A stretch of DNA of 9,321 nucleotides from Caldilineaceae bacterium (GTDB lineage: Bacteria; Chloroflexota; Anaerolineae; Caldilineales; Caldilineaceae), in the NCBI GenBank assembly GCA_028819675.1, contig JAPPKT010000612.1, positions 1-9,321 of the forward strand. The letters are read 5' to 3'. Made by a program: the position numbers and the translations under genes. The notes below the pieces were generated by a model, which did no database searches, was not told the DNA's origin, and saw nothing but the letters and a program-made list of their open reading frames with translations. How positions within the stretch are numbered: position 1 is the first letter of the stretch; every line of letters begins with the position of its first letter. Positions 6,016 to 9,321 of the stretch are shown piece by piece.

Positions 6016-7268
6016 ATCGAGCACGTTTATTCGGTGTTGCCGTTCTGTCGGCGGCGGCGCTGTTCGTGGTCGGGACGCTGGTCTGGCGGACAGTTAGCGG
6101 CGACGTTGCCGGCCCGGGCGTGGCTGCCGCCCGCCCCGATGTCGTCCGGATTCGCGTGATCACGGCCCTTCCTGTGGAAAAGTGGGTGAGAAAGGCGGCT
6201 GACGAGTTCAGTGCAGCTAGCCACCGAACTGGGGGTGCGGCTGTCGATGTTGAAATCATTCCAATGGATGGCCTGGTCGCGCTCGGTAAGTGGGAGCGGA
6301 ACGAGTTCGCTGCCCTGAAGTCGGAAGTACCCCTCGAAGGCCTGCCTCGTGATGAGTTGGAAACCCTCCAGAAGCTTCCTGCCGCGTGGATTGCAGATAG
6401 CCGCTATCTTGTAGAGTTTGCCAACGCCTCACTTCGAGATCGAATTGGTCAAGACCGGTTTCTAGGCGACGGCGAATATGGCATGAGGCCAGTGGCAAAA
6501 ACGCTTCTTGTCTGGGGACTTTTTCGAAGCAGGGGGGTACCCTTGCTTGAGAATCTCGGTCCCATTTCCTGGTCGACAGTTCACAGAGCAGCCGTCGCGC
6601 CGACGGGTTGGAAGGAGTTGGGAGGCGATCCCGCCTGGGGCAATTTCAAGCTGGCTGTCTCCGTTTCCGGCAGAAGTGCTAGCGGGCTAGCGGCCATCGT
6701 CGCGGCGGCAGGCGAGTTCCATGGCAGAACGGAGATTTCGGTTGAAGACGTTTCGGACCCCAGGTTCGGGGACTGGCTGACCGAGACGACGATGGCGGCG
6801 ACCAACTTCGGCGGTGGAGGCACAAGCGGTGCAGAAAGGGTGGCCTTGTTCGGCTACACTGCGGGTGACGGGGGGCAGTTCCTGGAAAGCGATCTGCTCC
6901 AGAATATGGAGGGAATCCAGTCGCGTTGGCGGGAGCCGATGGCTCTTCACTATCCGAGAGTGACGACCTGGTTTGACTTTCCTTTTGCGATCTGGACAGG
7001 TCCTGAGACTTCTGCGTTACAGAAAAATGCAGCGCTAGCATTCCAAGAGTTCTTACTCAGCGAAGCTCAACAGCACAAGGCGCTCGAATTCGGGTTGCGT
7101 CCAATCGATCCCGGGCTGCAAGTCGACGCCGCGGCGGGAAGTCTCTTTGAACGCTGGCAACGGTTGGGTGTCCAGAGGGAGGTCCTCACTACAGAGGAAA
7201 TGAGCCCAGCCCATCAGGACGTCCTGTCTGCGCTCGCCCGCTGGCGGGATCTGAATGAAGGGCCATGA
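6012..7268 (+). CDS. Membrane-anchored substrate-binding-protein-like lipid-free receptor
   Basis: A 418-residue protein. A short basic N-terminus and one hydrophobic helix (about 6-27) form an uncleaved anchor or signal peptide. No lipobox cysteine is present. The rest resembles a type II extracellular solute-binding protein of the group that accompanies VWA proteins. Visible hallmarks include VRIRVITALPVEKWVRKAA (first strand and helix), LPAAWIADSRYLVEFAN (123-139), RIGQDRFLGDGEYGMRPVAKTLLVWGLFRS (144-173 region), GYTAGDGGQFLESDLLQN (281-298), HYPRVTTWFDFPFAIWTGP (313-331) and a closing GLRPIDPGL (361-369). The ligand is unknown. It overlaps both neighbours by ATGA (6012-6015 and 7265-7268), so the start at 6012 is preferred over an in-frame upstream codon at 5976. 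With no permease or ATPase in the operon, uptake is unlikely to be its job unless it uses a transporter encoded elsewhere. Confidence 0.87.
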   Translation: MNRARLFGVAVLSAAALFVVGTLVWRTVSGDVAGPGVAAARPDVVRIRVITALPVEKWVRKAADEFSAASHRTGGAAVDVEIIPMDGLVALGKWERNEFAALKSEVPLEGLPRDELETLQKLPAAWIADSRYLVEFANASLRDRIGQDRFLGDGEYGMRPVAKTLLVWGLFRSRGVPLLENLGPISWSTVHRAAVAPTGWKELGGDPAWGNFKLAVSVSGRSASGLAAIVAAAGEFHGRTEISVEDVSDPRFGDWLTETTMAATNFGGGGTSGAERVALFGYTAGDGGQFLESDLLQNMEGIQSRWREPMALHYPRVTTWFDFPFAIWTGPETSALQKNAALAFQEFLLSEAQQHKALEFGLRPIDPGLQVDAAAGSLFERWQRLGVQREVLTTEEMSPAHQDVLSALARWRDLNEGP

Positions 7269-9157
7269 GCGAAATCCAGGATGGAAAAGAGCAAGAGCTC
7301 ACAGAACCGACCATGGCGGAGCGTAAGCGAATACTCTCCCACCGGAATCTCTTAGCATTGGCGGCAGTGGGCTTTTTTCTGCTCTGTGCTTGCGGGTTGA
7401 CGACGGTGCGAGCGGGAAACTGGATCGCCGACACACTGGCAGGGCGAGAGTCGACAGCATCCGGAAACGGTTTTGCGGTCCCTGTAGATTGGCCAGCCAC
7501 GAGCGCAGAGTTGACGATAGCCGTGTCTCCGTCAATGGCAGGAACTTTGAGGGAACGGGCCAACAGTTTTAACAGCCAAGGGTTTCGTACGCCTGACGGC
7601 CAGCAGATGACGGTAGAGTTGGTTACGCGTTCCTCACGCGAGATGGTTGGCGAGTCGGTGAGGCAGCCAGCGTATCAGGCGGTCGCGCCGGACAGTTCAC
7701 TTTGGCTTGAGTTGATCGATAGGCGATGGGCCCAGCTGTTTCCCGGGGAGCGCGGCAGACTGTCTGCGAGCCGGGTGGGGGAGTCGACCCTTTTTGCCGT
7801 CAGTCCTGTGGTCATTGCCGTAACTTTGGATGCGGCTCAGCAGTTGGGCTGGCCACAACAGTCGATAGGATGGAAAGCAGTCCAGGAACGGGCGGCTTCG
7901 CCGTCTGGGGCGTTCAAGTGGGGACATCCCGGCCCGAGTAGCACGCCCGGGATCGCGGCGACTTTGTCCAAATTCTATGCCGGCGCCGGCATTACGCGCG
8001 GACTGACAGAGGAGATCGCCAGGCTACCCGACGTCATCGCGTATTTTAAACGGGCGGAGAGAGACGCGTACGTTTTTGGTGCCGGTGCGCGGGCTGGGAC
8101 AGCACGTTCACGTGAGGGAGGTGGGGAGAACGCAGCCGTCGGTGCAGACGAGGGACAATTGGACGCCTTCGTAACCCAAGAACAGGTGGTCATCGCCTGG
8201 AACTCCGGTTCTGACCAGGGTCTTGCATGGCTGTCAGGCCGGGAAAGTGCCGGGCAGTTCCTGCCAACTGGGCAGTTGGCGGCCGTCTACCCTCAAGAGG
8301 GGACCCTATGGGCTGATCATCCCCTGGCTTTGCTGGAATTAGATGGTCGCGCAGGCCCTGCCGTGACCCCGAATCAGCGAACCACGTATCGGGCGTTCAT
8401 TGCGTTTCTTTTGGGTGAAGAGAGCCAGACGGCCCTGCTGGAGGCCGGGTTCAGACCGGTCGACCAGACTCTGGATCTGATGGCGGAGGGCAGCCCGTTT
8501 GCAGAGACGTTAACAGTGAATCCCCTCCTTCCGCAGACGCTCATGCAGCTGCCTCCTCGGCCGGTCCTGGAGATGGTGTTGGACGCCTGGCGCCTCTCGG
8601 TGCCTCCGTTAAACATATTGCTGGTTGTGGATACGAGCCAGTCGATGGGCGGGGGCAAGCTCGCCAGAACGAAAGCTGCACTGCAAGGATTCGTGGACCA
8701 GTTGCAGGGGGAACACGACAGAGTGGGGCTGGTGGAGTTTGGCTCCGGTGTTAAGCGTTTCGGGGCTCTGCAGCGGTTGGATGCTGAAGGTCGTGAGCGC
8801 ATGTCCCTTTTGATCGAAGGTCTGGAGGCCGGCGGCTCCACAAAGCTCCTCGACGCCGTGTGGGCAGCGCATGGTGAGCTATCGGACCAGGCCGAAACCG
8901 ATGCCACTTACGCGATTGTCGTGTTGACAGACGGTCGTGATAACGATAGCGAAAACCGGCTGCGCAGTTTGGAGCGGGCGATGGTTGGGACAGGCAATTC
9001 GGTTTCCATCCATACAGTGGCATTTGGGCGCGATGCTGACGAAAGATTGCTGGAGGAGCTGGCCCGCATCGGCGGAGGACAGTTCTACCGGGCGGATGAA
9101 ACGACGATTGAAGAGGTGTACCGCCAGATCGCGAGATATTTTCAGATGAGGGGTTGA
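7265..9157 (+). CDS. Substrate-binding and VWA domain-containing protein
   Basis: A 630-residue protein. A polar cytoplasmic tail of about 27 residues precedes one membrane helix (28-48). Residues about 80-425 are a second binding-protein-like domain, paralogous to the preceding gene product, with SFNSQGFRTPDGQQMTVELV, LDAFVTQEQVVIAWN (299-313) and GFRPVDQTL (395-403). Residues about 447-628 are a von Willebrand A domain with a complete MIDAS: D456-x-S458-x-S460 in VVDTSQSMGG, T526 in GGSTKLLDA and D556 in VVLTDGRDN. It should therefore bind a divalent metal and a partner protein, outside the membrane. The LLCACG stretch inside the helix is not a canonical lipobox. Start ATG 7265 overlaps the upstream stop. 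Met17 is an in-frame alternative. Fusions of this kind are known from Chloroflexota and Actinobacteria. The role is probably sensing or adhesion, by inference. Confidence 0.9.
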   Translation: MSEIQDGKEQELTEPTMAERKRILSHRNLLALAAVGFFLLCACGLTTVRAGNWIADTLAGRESTASGNGFAVPVDWPATSAELTIAVSPSMAGTLRERANSFNSQGFRTPDGQQMTVELVTRSSREMVGESVRQPAYQAVAPDSSLWLELIDRRWAQLFPGERGRLSASRVGESTLFAVSPVVIAVTLDAAQQLGWPQQSIGWKAVQERAASPSGAFKWGHPGPSSTPGIAATLSKFYAGAGITRGLTEEIARLPDVIAYFKRAERDAYVFGAGARAGTARSREGGGENAAVGADEGQLDAFVTQEQVVIAWNSGSDQGLAWLSGRESAGQFLPTGQLAAVYPQEGTLWADHPLALLELDGRAGPAVTPNQRTTYRAFIAFLLGEESQTALLEAGFRPVDQTLDLMAEGSPFAETLTVNPLLPQTLMQLPPRPVLEMVLDAWRLSVPPLNILLVVDTSQSMGGGKLARTKAALQGFVDQLQGEHDRVGLVEFGSGVKRFGALQRLDAEGRERMSLLIEGLEAGGSTKLLDAVWAAHGELSDQAETDATYAIVVLTDGRDNDSENRLRSLERAMVGTGNSVSIHTVAFGRDADERLLEELARIGGGQFYRADETTIEEVYRQIARYFQMRG

Positions 9158-9159
9158 CT

Positions 9160-9174
9160 GTGAGCCTAACTCAC
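9160..9174 (+). other. Small hairpin just after the operon
   Basis: GTGAG (9160-9164) and CTCAC (9170-9174) pair with a 5-base loop three bases after the last stop of the operon. There is no U-run, so it is not a convincing terminator, and the operon may continue. Confidence 0.25.
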
Positions 9175-9231
9175 TGATATCCGGGAGTTTCGACTTTCAA
9201 GCATCCGATTGACGACAGTAGAGGTTCATCC

Positions 9232-9321
9232 GTGTACATCCCAGATTTGGGGTGGGAACAGTCTGACGGGGAATCAGTGCCAGCGGTGGCTGGCGTTGTT
9301 TACCGTCTTTGGGCGAGACGC
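9232..9321 (+). CDS. Possible start of another gene, truncated by the window edge
   Basis: GTG 9232 follows AGAGG at seven bases and opens 30 codons (beginning MYIPDLGWEQSDGESV) with no stop before the edge. It is too short to identify, and a second frame is also open here, so this is tentative. If real, it is 74 bases past the VWA gene on the same strand and might belong to the same operon. Confidence 0.3.
   Translation, partial: MYIPDLGWEQSDGESVPAVAGVVYRLWARR

Noticed and set aside
5735..6259. 174-codon open frame antisense to the zinc-ribbon and first binding-protein genes
   Set aside because: It spans two genes tied by an ATGA overlap, and the product is low-complexity Ala/Arg/Thr/Pro. 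It is a shadow of the real genes.
8374..8907. 177-codon open frame antisense to the VWA domain
   Set aside because: It lies wholly inside a strongly supported gene. The Ser/Arg/Pro-rich product is typical of the antisense reading of GC-rich coding DNA.
1..9321. Search for tRNA, rRNA, CRISPR arrays, transposase genes and insertion-sequence ends
   Set aside because: Nothing recognisable was seen by eye. There are no regularly spaced repeats, no DDE or tyrosine/serine recombinase motifs and no cloverleaf-like segment.

Overview
The window looks like chromosomal DNA from a moderately GC-rich bacterium, most likely a member of Chloroflexota (Anaerolineae or Caldilineae type). That placement is inference. 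It rests on two features I associate with that phylum: a secreted LysM protein carrying a 'WWFWIEN...AVIDFD' accessory domain, and a set of membrane-anchored substrate-binding/VWA proteins with no transporter genes beside them. No rRNA, tRNA, CRISPR array, insertion sequence or phage gene was seen.

Left half, minus strand (1-3521): reading leftward from about 3520, there is a promoter-like TTGACA/TATATC pair that overlaps a possible 38-residue ORF. Next comes a secreted protein with a tandem-duplicated LysM unit (2196-3368) and a good rho-independent terminator (2061-2095). Then follow a stand-alone SMC/OLD-like AAA ATPase without a nuclease domain (354-1793) and the first 84 codons of a malate/L-lactate dehydrogenase-family enzyme (1-253), which runs off the edge. 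These look like three separate transcription units, not one pathway.

Middle (3522-4245): about 700 bases without a convincing gene separate the divergent LysM and HEPN genes. I see only weak regulatory candidates there.

Right half, plus strand (4246-9321): first is a 400-residue protein with a Swt1-type HEPN domain (intact R-N-x3-H motif), a long Ala/Glu/Arg-rich coiled coil and an unrecognised C-terminal domain. It is a plausible RNase or RNA-binding stress or defence protein. After a short intergenic region with a terminator-like hairpin, a weak promoter and a 10-bp palindrome comes a tight three-gene operon whose junctions are both 4-base ATGA overlaps. It encodes (i) a two-helix membrane protein with a cytoplasmic-type zinc ribbon, (ii) a membrane-anchored periplasmic-binding-protein-like domain, and (iii) a paralogous binding domain fused to a C-terminal von Willebrand A domain with a complete MIDAS. 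With no ABC permease or ATPase beside it, this set is better read as an extracytoplasmic sensing or adhesion complex than as a transporter. A possible further gene begins at 9232 and leaves the window.

The most notable observations are the LysM modules that appear to be interrupted by a disulfide-bracketed inserted domain, twice, and the HEPN/coiled-coil protein with an unassigned C-terminus. I did not find clear evidence of an integrated new defence system. The ATPase and the HEPN gene lie in the same neighbourhood but on opposite strands with the LysM gene between them.
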